A stretch of 64,000 nucleotides of DNA from Alphaproteobacteria bacterium (GTDB taxonomy: Bacteria; Pseudomonadota; Alphaproteobacteria; CAAGCB01; CAG-977), in the NCBI GenBank assembly GCA_900768465.1, contig CAAGCY010000016.1, positions 1-64,000 of the forward strand, read 5' to 3'. The translations under genes were made by a program, and so were the position numbers. This document shows positions 31,327 through 39,525 of this stretch, in pieces. A model generated the notes under the pieces. The model made no database searches. It saw only the letters and a list, made by a program, of their open reading frames with translations, and was not told the DNA's origin. Position 1 is the stretch's first letter. Each line of letters starts with the position of its first letter.

Positions 31327-32862
31327 TCAGGCGACAAGCGCTGAAATTCCGTCGGCGGAATTGACCGTCAAAACGCGTTCGGCAACAATCGGCAAATCGC
31401 ATTTGTGTTCACCGACGCCCGTAAACAGCAATCCGCACCGTTCGCCTTGCTGGACCAGTTTGTTTTTGACCAGATAACGCAATCCCGCCAATCCGGCGCT
31501 GCCCGACGCATAAGTGTTGACGGCAGTGTGCGTTTTTGCCAATTCGTACGCTTTTTGCAAGGACTCTTCGTCGACAATCAGCGGCAGACCGCCGGAAACC
31601 AGCATGGCGCGGACGATTTCCAATCCGTCGTATGTCGTATCGTCCAAAATACCCGTCGCAACGCTGTTCGGAATTTCATTCGCCCACGGTTTGAAAAAGT
31701 CGTTGCGGTTTTCACCGACCCGTTTCAAAACGGCTTCGACGTCGTCTTTGATTTTCGGATACATTTCCGTAATCAAGCTCGCCGTCATTTTAATCTGTCC
31801 CAGATTGTTTTCCAGAACGGTTTGAGCGTCGAATTCGCCTTCCAACTGCATGGCGAGTTCGGGGGACAGCGTGACAACGCCGTCGCGCCCCATTTCGCGC
31901 AGGACGGAAAAATAGCTTTGCGCCAGCGGGTAGCAGCCCGTCGTTTGACACGTGTACAGACGCGGCAGTTTGCGGATGACATCCAGCCGTTTAAACAGCG
32001 CGTTTGCCGACGCAACGGCGTTTGCCATGCCGCCGCAGCCGACTTGAACGACTTGCACGTCCAAAGGCGCGTCCGTCAGATATTGGTTGAACAGAAATTC
32101 GTATTCAAGCGTTTCAGCCCCTTCAACCGCCGACCAAATGTCACGTCCGCAGGTCATAAACGGAATCCAGCCGAATTTTTTCAAAGCGGCGGCATAGCAG
32201 GCGTGAACGGATTCTTTGTCGCCCGCTTTGACGACAAAAGCCCCGAGGTTGGTCAGCAGGGCGATTGTTTCGTCTTTTGCGGAATCGGGCAGAAAAACAT
32301 ACAGCTTGTAACCGGCGGCGCTTGCCAAAGCGGCGGCGGCAACGGCGGTGCTGCCGTGTCCGACGGTAGCCAGCGTTTTCTTTTCGGCGGATTCGCCCGC
32401 GATTTCTCGCAGGGTTTCCAAATGCATGATAATTCCGGCCAAATGGCGGGATTTGTGCGATCCCGTCAACTGCAGCGTTTCGTTTTTGATGAACAACGAC
32501 CCCGCGGGCAAATCGATGGCTTGCGCCAATTCGTCGGCTTGAATTTCGGGCGTGCGGACAAAGCCGCGGCCCGTCAGGCGTTCGCAGGCGTTCGACAAAG
32601 CGATGACGCGGTCAACCCACCACGACGCTTTTCCGTGCGCGTTTGCCAGCTGATAGCTTGCCATAAATTCGCGAAAAACGCTGAACGAGATTTTTCCGTC
32701 GTTCCAGCGTTTGGTTAAAATGGCGGGAAAGACGCGTTCCAGTTCTTCGCCTTCTTCCTGTTTGATTAACGGATGAACACCTTTATCCGTGCTGTCGGGA
32801 CAGCAAAGCTCTTGGGTTTCCAGAGGGTAGGCTTCGCCGCACACGGAACAATACAAGCGCAT
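31327..32862 (-). CDS. Threonine-synthase-like PLP enzyme (fold type II)
   Basis: A 511-aa PLP enzyme. The N-terminus has a small cysteine cluster (C5, C8, C20, C21) like the zinc-ribbon start of some threonine synthases. The PLP lysine is probably K137 in TGSHKSRH, where threonine synthases usually have GSFKDR. GHGSTAVAAAALASAAG and the glycine-rich QVGCGGMANAV bind the cofactor phosphate. The C-terminal HTAVNTYASGSAGLAGL also fits. Threonine synthase, cysteate synthase or a related lyase are possible; the SHKSRH variant argues against a simple threonine synthase call. Single gene. Confidence 0.72.
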   Translation of the reverse strand: MRLYCSVCGEAYPLETQELCCPDSTDKGVHPLIKQEEGEELERVFPAILTKRWNDGKISFSVFREFMASYQLANAHGKASWWVDRVIALSNACERLTGRGFVRTPEIQADELAQAIDLPAGSLFIKNETLQLTGSHKSRHLAGIIMHLETLREIAGESAEKKTLATVGHGSTAVAAAALASAAGYKLYVFLPDSAKDETIALLTNLGAFVVKAGDKESVHACYAAALKKFGWIPFMTCGRDIWSAVEGAETLEYEFLFNQYLTDAPLDVQVVQVGCGGMANAVASANALFKRLDVIRKLPRLYTCQTTGCYPLAQSYFSVLREMGRDGVVTLSPELAMQLEGEFDAQTVLENNLGQIKMTASLITEMYPKIKDDVEAVLKRVGENRNDFFKPWANEIPNSVATGILDDTTYDGLEIVRAMLVSGGLPLIVDEESLQKAYELAKTHTAVNTYASGSAGLAGLRYLVKNKLVQQGERCGLLFTGVGEHKCDLPIVAERVLTVNSADGISALVA

Positions 32863-32953
32863 TTTTTTCGCTCCTTATGATTTCAAGACTCTTTTTTGCT
32901 GTTTCCCACTATACTGTTTTTTGGCGGAAATTAAAGCTTTTTTTTGGGAAAAC

Positions 32954-32977
32954 AAAAAGGACGGCATCACGCCGTCC
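32954..32977 (-). terminator. Terminator of the flagellin-flbT operon
   Basis: GGACGGC (32959-32965) pairs with GCCGTCC (32971-32977). On the minus strand it is followed by five U residues, 8 bp after the flbT stop. Confidence 0.88.
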
Positions 32978-32984
32978 CAAAGTT

Positions 32985-33377
32985 TTATTTTTTCAAAGCG
33001 TTGTCCAGCAAGGCGGTTTCTTTGTCAATGACTTTCATCATTCTTTTCAGCGCGCCGTAGTAATCGCCGCCCAGAATGTCGCTATTCACCATGTCGATGT
33101 CAAGGGTGAAGCTGGGCGCCGCCGCCGTCAGTTCCCGAATGAGGGCGAAGTATTCGGGATGCAGGATTTTCGGGTCTTTTGCCAGATACATTTTTTGCAA
33201 AACGTAATAAACTTTTTTGCACGGCGTGTCCGCCTGTTCTTCGGTCAAGATGTATTTTTCGCGCAAGATGGGGACGTTGCCGTCGATATACAAACGGGTG
33301 CGTTCCCTGTCGTTCGTAATCAGCGCGTTGCCGACAATCAGCCGTTCGTTCGGTTTCAATTCGATTTTTAAAGGCAT
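32985..33377 (-). CDS. flbT: Flagellar biosynthesis repressor FlbT
   Basis: A 130-aa alphaproteobacterial protein that binds flagellin mRNA and controls its translation or stability (Caulobacter model). Characteristic parts: LKIELKPNERLIVGNALITN at the N-terminus, RLYIDGNVPILREKYILT in the middle and GDYYGALKRMMKVI near the end. AGGAG precedes the ATG. It follows the second flagellin by 13 bp in one operon. Its usual partner FlaF is not in the window. Confidence 0.93.
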   Translation of the reverse strand: MPLKIELKPNERLIVGNALITNDRERTRLYIDGNVPILREKYILTEEQADTPCKKVYYVLQKMYLAKDPKILHPEYFALIRELTAAAPSFTLDIDMVNSDILGGDYYGALKRMMKVIDKETALLDNALKK

Positions 33378-33390
33378 TCAAAGCTCCTGT

Positions 33391-34836
33391 TTAGAAAAGG
33401 GACAGAATACTGCCGCTGGCTTCCAAAGTAAGACCGACGACTTGATTTATCAACTGTTTTTGTGTGTTGATGGCGATTTGTTCCATCGAGGTCTGTTCCA
33501 AATTCGCCCCCGTCAAGCTTGCCGCGCCGTTGTCAAAAGTAACCGACAGCACTTCCATATAAGAACTGCGCGACTGAATCATATAAGACGCGCGGTCGAA
33601 TTTGTCCGCCGCCGATTTCAGGATGTTTTCCGCGTGTTCGATTTGTTCCAAAACCGCCTTGACGTCCGCATCCGTCTGCCAGTCGCCGACGGCGGGCGTC
33701 AATCCCAAAGATTCGGAATCCGTTTTGACGCCTTTGATGGTGCGGAAATCGGTGCCGTCTTCGCTGAAAATGGCGCGGACTTTGTCGCCCTGCAGCAGGT
33801 TCAAGCCGTTGAACGACGCGTCGTTGACCAGATTGTCGATTTGTTTCAACAGCTCGTTGTAACGTTCAGCGTATGTTTTGTGTTTGTTTTCGCTGTCGTC
33901 CGAAACGCCCGTGATTCCGAACGAATCGCCCATTCTGCCCTTCAAGTCGGCGATGGAAAGCGAATCCCCGTAAATCGACGTGATTTCCAGATAGCCCTTG
34001 TCGTTGACGAAAGCGGTCATATTGTCGATTTTGCCGATTTCGTCCGCCAGATTTTTAACCGTCCAGTCGGCTTGGGATTCGATGATGTGCGTCGTCGACA
34101 AATCAAAGCCCATGGCTTTCGCCGCCGTGGCGTCCGCGTCGTCCTGCAGGATAATCGGACTGCGGTCAAGCGTTTTAATCGTCAGCTTTCCGTCCGCAAT
34201 TTCTGCGGAAAATTTGTCCGCGCCCAGTTTTTCCGTGATTTGTCCCAAAAAGTCCGCAACTTTCACGTCCAAATCCGTGATTTCCAAGCTTATCCAATCG
34301 TTTTCGCCGACTTTGATGTTGAATTTTTCGCCGATGTTCAATCCCAAATCGTTCAGCGTCGTGTCGCGCGTCATATTGACCGAGGATTCCATTTCGTCGG
34401 CTTTGCCCGTGCGCAGGATGATTTTGTCGCCCGTCTGCATGTGCGGCAATTTGGACAGCGGCGTGGAATCCTTGACTTTCAAGCCTTTGCCGACAATCGG
34501 CGACAGATAGTTTTCATTGTCAAGGGCGGAATTGCCCAACGCTTTGGCTTGCGCCAGAAAATCCTTGAGCGAATCGAGTGTCTTGCCCGAAGTGTTCAGC
34601 AGGGAAAGGGTGTTTGACAATCCGTCGACGACGCTGTTCAATCCCGCAGCGCGTTCGGACAGGCGCACGTCTTTGCAATAAAGGGTCGAATTGTCTGTCG
34701 ATACGTTGATTTTTTTTCCCGTCGAAAGCGCGACCGAATTTTTGTCGAACAAAGTCGATAAAGCCGCCGACGTGCTGATGGCGGACGATATGACCGCCGA
34801 CGCCGAGCCGTTCAGATTGTAAGGCATTGTTCGCAT
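33391..34836 (-). CDS. Divergent flagellin-like protein
   Basis: A 481-aa flagellin paralogue. N-terminal D0/D1: STSAALSTLFDKNSVALSTG, then NVSTDNSTLYCKDVRLSERA and SLKDFLAQAKALGNSA, matching the first flagellin (DFVSQAKSIANSA). The C-terminus ends VVGLTLEASGSILSLF. It is more divergent than the 510-2222 gene and has one cysteine (LYCK), rare in flagellins. It might be a minor filament subunit or a hook-proximal segment. The first ATG (34836) has AAGGA at good spacing; a second ATG is four codons later. Operon with flbT. Confidence 0.83.
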   Translation of the reverse strand: MRTMPYNLNGSASAVISSAISTSAALSTLFDKNSVALSTGKKINVSTDNSTLYCKDVRLSERAAGLNSVVDGLSNTLSLLNTSGKTLDSLKDFLAQAKALGNSALDNENYLSPIVGKGLKVKDSTPLSKLPHMQTGDKIILRTGKADEMESSVNMTRDTTLNDLGLNIGEKFNIKVGENDWISLEITDLDVKVADFLGQITEKLGADKFSAEIADGKLTIKTLDRSPIILQDDADATAAKAMGFDLSTTHIIESQADWTVKNLADEIGKIDNMTAFVNDKGYLEITSIYGDSLSIADLKGRMGDSFGITGVSDDSENKHKTYAERYNELLKQIDNLVNDASFNGLNLLQGDKVRAIFSEDGTDFRTIKGVKTDSESLGLTPAVGDWQTDADVKAVLEQIEHAENILKSAADKFDRASYMIQSRSSYMEVLSVTFDNGAASLTGANLEQTSMEQIAINTQKQLINQVVGLTLEASGSILSLF

Positions 34837-34944
34837 TGCAGTTTCCTTTCCGATAAAGGGCGGACAAAATCCCGATTTTCATTTATCATATCACGGGAAA
34901 AGGAAAATGTAAAACCAAAAAATCAAGCTTTTTCAATATGTTGA

Positions 34945-34961
34945 TAGGTAAAATTTGCCTA
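34945..34961 (-). promoter_or_regulatory. Candidate flagellin operator or promoter element (copy 2)
   Basis: Read on the minus strand it is TAGGCAAATTTTACCTA, a palindrome except for one arm position. It lies about 109 bp before the second flagellin start and matches the element at 364-380. An AT-rich stretch with TATGAT about 65 bp downstream could be a -10 box. Confidence 0.4.
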
Positions 34962-34965
34962 CCTG

Positions 34966-35856
34966 CTATGCCGAGCGGACGCTGACGTCGACTTTGACGG
35001 TATGCGATCCGCCGCCCGTCATCAGTCCTTTTACGGGGCTCATGTCGTCGAAATCGCGCCCCCAGCCGACGGTCAGGTGTTCGGTTTGCATGTACATATT
35101 GTTTGTGGGGTCAAGGTCGACCCAGCCGTACGTCGGCACAAACACCGAAAACCACGCGTGCGAGGCGTCGCCGCCAATCATTTCGATTTCGCCGCGTTTT
35201 TCGGCTTCGGCGGCGCGGCGGGTGCGGATGTAGCCGCTGACATACCGCGCGGCAATTCCCCAAGCCCTCAAACAAGCGATACCGACGTGGGCGAAGTCTT
35301 GGCAGACTCCGCGTTTCATTTCCAGCGTTTCGTCAATCGGCGTGGCGATGCTGGTCGCCGAAGAGTCGTATTTGAAATCGGCGTAGATGCGGCGCATGAT
35401 TTCTTCGGCGGCTTCCAAAATCGGACGGTTCGGGGTAAAGGACGGGGCGGCGTAAGCTTTGGCTTTTTGACTGAACGGCACAAAGCACGACGGATGCGCG
35501 AAAACGGCGGCGTCCAGCGTTTCGGGCGTCGAAGGCAAAGCAAGCGCGCCGGCGACGCTTTCCCATGCGGGCGTGTTTGCGGCGGCAGGATAATCGGGCA
35601 TTTTTACCGTGGCGGTGAAATCCGAAGTTACCGTCATTTCCGCATGCGGCGTTTCGACAACCAGAAAAGTCGCCGTATTGCCGAACGCGTCCGTCGAATC
35701 CGTCTGATAGGCGGGGGCGGGCGTCATGGAAACGGTGCTGTTTTCGACCGTCTGAAAAGGTGTGTTTCGCGGCTTTAAACGTGCCAAATGGTGCGACAGG
35801 GTGACAGGCTGGCTGTATCCGTAAACGGTGGTGTGACGGACGTGATAACGGGTCAT
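34966..35856 (-). CDS. Transglutaminase-like cysteine protease family protein
   Basis: A 296-aa protein with a bacterial transglutaminase N-terminal beta domain (YHVRHTTVYGYSQPVTLSHH) and a transglutaminase core with the catalytic triad: C184 in RGVCQDFAH, H233 in DASHAWFSVF, D249 in WVDLDPTNN. No signal peptide. Its ATG overlaps the stop of the ATP-grasp/alpha-E gene (ATGA), so both are translated together. This pairing is a recognised predicted peptide-modification system; here the protein probably cleaves or transfers peptides made by the partner. Confidence 0.9.
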   Translation of the reverse strand: MTRYHVRHTTVYGYSQPVTLSHHLARLKPRNTPFQTVENSTVSMTPAPAYQTDSTDAFGNTATFLVVETPHAEMTVTSDFTATVKMPDYPAAANTPAWESVAGALALPSTPETLDAAVFAHPSCFVPFSQKAKAYAAPSFTPNRPILEAAEEIMRRIYADFKYDSSATSIATPIDETLEMKRGVCQDFAHVGIACLRAWGIAARYVSGYIRTRRAAEAEKRGEIEMIGGDASHAWFSVFVPTYGWVDLDPTNNMYMQTEHLTVGWGRDFDDMSPVKGLMTGGGSHTVKVDVSVRSA

Positions 35857-38216
35857 TTCAGCTTTCCTTTATTATAAGCGGGACCTTGCCGCGTCGATGT
35901 GTTGTGAACAAAGCACGACAGGGTCAGCGTGTCCGAAAACGCCTGCAGGCGGTCGCGCAGATTTGCCGTCAAAGCGGGTAAATCGACCGTGAAAATATCA
36001 ATGTCTTCAAGCACTTTTGCCATATCGCGCAACAGCGTGTTTTCCGTGGCGAACAGGGCGGGGGTGCGGCTTTCGCGTTCCAAAGCGACAATGGCGCGGC
36101 GCAGTTCCCTGACTTGGAAAATCAGCGATCGCGGGTTCGATTTGTCGCACACCAGCAAATCGACGACCAAAGGGACGCTCGGCACGCTCATATAGCGCGC
36201 GCGGTAGGTCATACGGCTGTCCGACGTTTCAAGCAGGCTTTCCAAAGACGCGTCAAAGCCCGCGATTTTACAGCTTTGAATGCCCGACAGCAGGTTCAGA
36301 ATTTGCAGTCCGCGTTCCAATCTGCGCCCGATTTCCAAAAAACGCCAGCCGTGGTCGCGGGTCATGTCTTCGTGAATCAAGCCGCTGAGGGCGTTTTGAC
36401 GCACGATAATGCTGTCCAGACGGTTTAGAATAACGGGGTAGTTCGCCGATTCTTCGGGCAACAGAGGGGCAAGCGCGGTAAACAGCTCCCAAGTGTCCAT
36501 GGACAGGCGGTCGTGCAGCTGATCCGCCATTTCTTTCAGCCGCTTGAACAAAAAACGAAGCCCGAAGCCGTACGATTCGGAACACATAATCTTTTTCAAC
36601 GTTTTCAAAGCCTTTTCGCGTTCGGCGGAATCTTGGAAATCGGCAAAGGGCATGTGTCCTTCCAACGCCAGAACGCACAGCAGGGTCGCGACGTCGTTGG
36701 GGTCGGGAAAATCGGAACCTTGGGTCGCGCGGGTCAAAGCGACGCGCAACAGCCGCGCCAGCTGTTCGCTGCGCTCCAGATTGCGCCCCAGCCAATACAT
36801 GTTGTCGGCGATGCGGGACGTCAGTTCGAACGCGGTGCGCGACGGGGCGACAAGCTTTTCGGGGGCGGATGGGCGCGCGGCGGAAACGGGGGCTTTGACC
36901 CAAACGTCGCAGACTCCGATACTGTCGGCGGTCGTCGTGAACGCCAATCCCCCCGCCATGACGCGGTAAGCGCCGCCGTCGTACACGACGGGAATGCGCA
37001 GACGCACCCGCGCGCTTTCAATGCTTCCGTTTCGCACAATCGGCATGGCGGAGGCGTTGACGCGTTCCTGCCCGACACAGCGTTCTGGACAAGCGTGCAA
37101 ATCGGCGGGGGAAGGAGCGGTTTCCGCCCCCGTGAACGCATCGAAAAACTGCAAAGACCGCTGATGTTCGGTCAGATAAGCGGCTTCTTTGTCCTGTCCG
37201 CCCCACCATGCGGCAATTGACGGCAACAGCAGTTCTTTTCCCGTCAAGTGGCGGCAAATGCCGTGAATGAACGCTTTGAACACGGGGCTTTCCGCCAATC
37301 CCGTTCCCAGCGGGTTTAAAACGGCAACCGTTCCCGCGCGGACCGCGTAGACCAGTCCCGCAACGCCCGCCATGGACGATCCCTTCAATTCCAGCGGATC
37401 GCACAAATCGTCGGCAATGCGGCGCAAAATCACGTCAACCTGTTTCAATCCGTCGATGTTTTTCAAAAACACTTTGTCGCCGCGGACGGTCAAATCGGCG
37501 GGTTCAACCGCAACAATGCCCAGATTGCGGGCAAAGTAGGATTCTTCAAAAGACAAAGGGCGGTTCGACGACGCGGTCAGCAATACGACGGTCGGAATTT
37601 TGTTCGCGGGAGCAACCGAAAACAAGTGACGGCGGAACGTTTCCAAAAAATCGGAAACGGGAGCGGGCTGAACGGCGGCGAACGCTTCCGGCAGGACGCG
37701 AGTCGAAACGCGTCTGTTTTTGACGGCGCGTCCGACGCCTTGTGGAATTTGCAAGTGGTCGGCGACAACCCAAAACGTGCCGTCGGGGGCGCGTTCCAAA
37801 TCCGCCGTGTATTCCGGAACAAAGACTCCGTTTGCGGGCTTCAGTCCGCGCAGGGCGGGAAAATACATCGGATTGCCAAAGACGGCGGCGGGAGGCAGAA
37901 CGCCTGCCGAAATCAAAGTTTGTTCGCCGTACAAATCGCAAAGCATCGCGTTAAAAAGTTCGGCTCTTTGAACCAATCCCCGTGAAATCGTTTCAAAATC
38001 CTGTCGAGACAGAATGAACGGAACGACTCCGTGGGCGCGTTTTTCCGACGAATCCGAAAAATCGGCGTGCATCAGCCGCGTTGTTTGTTCGCCCAAAAAG
38101 GCAAGCTTTTCCCCGTTGGCCTGCAGTTTTTCCCAAAAGGTTTTCCAATGGGGGCGGGGCGTGCCGTCGGGGGCGAATGTTTCGTCAAACGGCGTTTGTT
38201 CAAATGAAAAAGTCAT
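35853..38216 (-). CDS. Circularly permuted ATP-grasp fused to alpha-E domain
   Basis: A 787-aa fusion. Residues about 1-450 form a circularly permuted type 2 ATP-grasp ligase (DLYGEQTLISAGVLPP, PEYTADLERAPDGTFWVVAD, LNPLGTGLAESP). Residues about 470-780 form an alpha-E helical domain (TSRIADNMYWLGRNLERSEQ). Elsewhere the two are commonly adjacent separate genes. ATP-grasp enzymes of this group are predicted to make peptide or amide bonds on an unknown substrate. AGAGGA precedes the ATG. No proteasome-like peptidase gene is nearby. Confidence 0.9.
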   Translation of the reverse strand: MTFSFEQTPFDETFAPDGTPRPHWKTFWEKLQANGEKLAFLGEQTTRLMHADFSDSSEKRAHGVVPFILSRQDFETISRGLVQRAELFNAMLCDLYGEQTLISAGVLPPAAVFGNPMYFPALRGLKPANGVFVPEYTADLERAPDGTFWVVADHLQIPQGVGRAVKNRRVSTRVLPEAFAAVQPAPVSDFLETFRRHLFSVAPANKIPTVVLLTASSNRPLSFEESYFARNLGIVAVEPADLTVRGDKVFLKNIDGLKQVDVILRRIADDLCDPLELKGSSMAGVAGLVYAVRAGTVAVLNPLGTGLAESPVFKAFIHGICRHLTGKELLLPSIAAWWGGQDKEAAYLTEHQRSLQFFDAFTGAETAPSPADLHACPERCVGQERVNASAMPIVRNGSIESARVRLRIPVVYDGGAYRVMAGGLAFTTTADSIGVCDVWVKAPVSAARPSAPEKLVAPSRTAFELTSRIADNMYWLGRNLERSEQLARLLRVALTRATQGSDFPDPNDVATLLCVLALEGHMPFADFQDSAEREKALKTLKKIMCSESYGFGLRFLFKRLKEMADQLHDRLSMDTWELFTALAPLLPEESANYPVILNRLDSIIVRQNALSGLIHEDMTRDHGWRFLEIGRRLERGLQILNLLSGIQSCKIAGFDASLESLLETSDSRMTYRARYMSVPSVPLVVDLLVCDKSNPRSLIFQVRELRRAIVALERESRTPALFATENTLLRDMAKVLEDIDIFTVDLPALTANLRDRLQAFSDTLTLSCFVHNTSTRQGPAYNKGKLK

Positions 38217-38267
38217 AAAATCCTCTGCTTTTTCGTTTTTTTTAAGACAAAAAAAATAAAAGGTCGT

Positions 38268-38289
38268 TAAAATCCGTCGCAGGATTTTA
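38268..38289. promoter_or_regulatory. Inverted repeat in a divergent promoter region
   Basis: TAAAATCC (38268-38275) and GGATTTTA (38282-38289) are perfect inverted arms with a GTCGCA spacer, 21 bp before the ATG at 38311 and 52 bp from the divergent start at 38216. It could be an operator for either gene. No T-run. Confidence 0.4.
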
Positions 38290-38310
38290 CGTTAATCGGG
38301 AAAAAAGCCA

Positions 38311-38922
38311 ATGAAAAATGTTCAAGCTCTGTTTGCCGCAATCGCGCCGTTTTTGATGATGCCTGTTTTGGGACATGTCGGTATTGTCATGGGTGTCGTC
38401 TGGGTTGCGTTTGTGCAAATCAATGTTTTCCGTAAAATCGCTTTATCCTCGAACCAAGCCGCCGCGATTGCCGCCCTCGTGTTCTTGACGGCGTCGCTGC
38501 TGGGGGCGAAATCGACGGTTGCTTTGGGGTTTGCCGCCGCGATTGTCGGGTTTCGCGCCGTTTGCTTTTCGGCACAGGCTTTCGCGATACCCTTTGCGCT
38601 GTTTTTATGGACCGTCGGCGCGGGCGCGGCGTATTTGTTGAGGAACGAGGCGTTCGCGTATCCCGCGGGATTTATTCTGTGCCTGCTGTGCGGCGGCGTT
38701 TACGCCAAACGGACGGCACGGGAAATGTGGGGCGATTTCGCTTTTCCCGCCGCTTTGCCGCTGATTGCCGCTTTTATCGCCGAACGGATCAGGTTTGACG
38801 GAACAACGTCGAAAATCATCATATCGACCGTTGCGGGCTTTGTCGTTCCCGCGGTGGCAAGCTGTCCCGTGCGGCTGGCGCTGACGACCGCCGCTTTGTA
38901 CGTTATCGGGCGGTACGCTTAG
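38311..38922 (+). CDS. Small multi-pass membrane protein of unknown function
   Basis: A 203-aa, very hydrophobic protein with about seven membrane segments and only a short central polar loop (YAKRTAREMWGD, about 131-142). No family motif was recognised. The ATG at 38311 has only GGGAAAA upstream. The 3' end overlaps the convergent nuclease gene by 20 bp. Confidence 0.55.
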   Translation: MKNVQALFAAIAPFLMMPVLGHVGIVMGVVWVAFVQINVFRKIALSSNQAAAIAALVFLTASLLGAKSTVALGFAAAIVGFRAVCFSAQAFAIPFALFLWTVGAGAAYLLRNEAFAYPAGFILCLLCGGVYAKRTAREMWGDFAFPAALPLIAAFIAERIRFDGTTSKIIISTVAGFVVPAVASCPVRLALTTAALYVIGRYA

Positions 38923-39466
38923 CCTTTTTGGCTTTTTTCGCTTTCTTTGCTTTGGTGTGCGGACGGTTTTTCTTGCCGTGGCGGTATTCCGCGGGGTTTT
39001 GGAAATATTCGCACGCCCAAAATCCGCGCTTTTCCGCTTTGGCGACCGCTTCGTCGTCGGCGAATTTTTTGGAATACTGCGTGTAGGCGACGGCGTACCC
39101 GTTAAAAACCAGCCATTGGTTCAAGCTGATTTCCGCGCCGTTCCTGCGGATGAAACATTCGCCGATGGTGCGTCCGTAGCGGTCGCGCTTGTCGCCTTTG
39201 CAATACAATTTGTCCGTTCCGACGAAATCCGTTAAAGCGGAGGTCGCCTGTTTGCCGCATTCGACCTTTTCCCCGCCGCAGGTGCAGATTTGCGAAGTTT
39301 CAGGCGCGTCAACGCCCGATAAGCGGATTTTTTCCTGTCCGATTTTGATTGTGTCCGCGTCAATGATGCGGATGTCGCCTTGGATGACATGCGAACAGCC
39401 CGCCGCGACAATCAGCCCGACGATGTATTTTATAAATTTTTTATAGCTGTGTTTTGGTCTGGTCAT
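38903..39466 (-). CDS. Thermonuclease (SNase) family exported nuclease
   Basis: A 187-aa protein with a membrane anchor or lipoprotein signal (KYIVGLIVAAGC, about 13-24). The SNase core has IRIIDADTIKI (DADT), IRLSGVDAPET and a later RDRYGRTIGEC. The OB-fold catalytic Asp/Arg/Glu set is therefore visible. Extra cysteines CTCGGEKVEC suggest disulfides. The C-terminus is a lysine/alanine-rich tail (KAKKAKKAKKAK). Secreted or surface DNA/RNA degradation is likely. Overlaps the convergent membrane protein gene. Confidence 0.87.
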   Translation of the reverse strand: MTRPKHSYKKFIKYIVGLIVAAGCSHVIQGDIRIIDADTIKIGQEKIRLSGVDAPETSQICTCGGEKVECGKQATSALTDFVGTDKLYCKGDKRDRYGRTIGECFIRRNGAEISLNQWLVFNGYAVAYTQYSKKFADDEAVAKAEKRGFWACEYFQNPAEYRHGKKNRPHTKAKKAKKAKKAKRTAR

Positions 39467-39525
39467 TTTGTTAAAAATCCGTTAATATCCTGCTTTGGCT
39501 TTTAGGAAAACACGGGGGACACGCG

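Noticed and set aside
31405..32718. 437-codon plus-strand frame opposite the threonine-synthase-like gene
   Set aside because: Antisense shadow; the opposite strand has the PLP and cofactor-binding motifs.
33217..34617. 466-codon plus-strand frame opposite the second flagellin
   Set aside because: Shadow; the minus-strand protein has flagellin motifs, a ribosome binding site and an operon partner.
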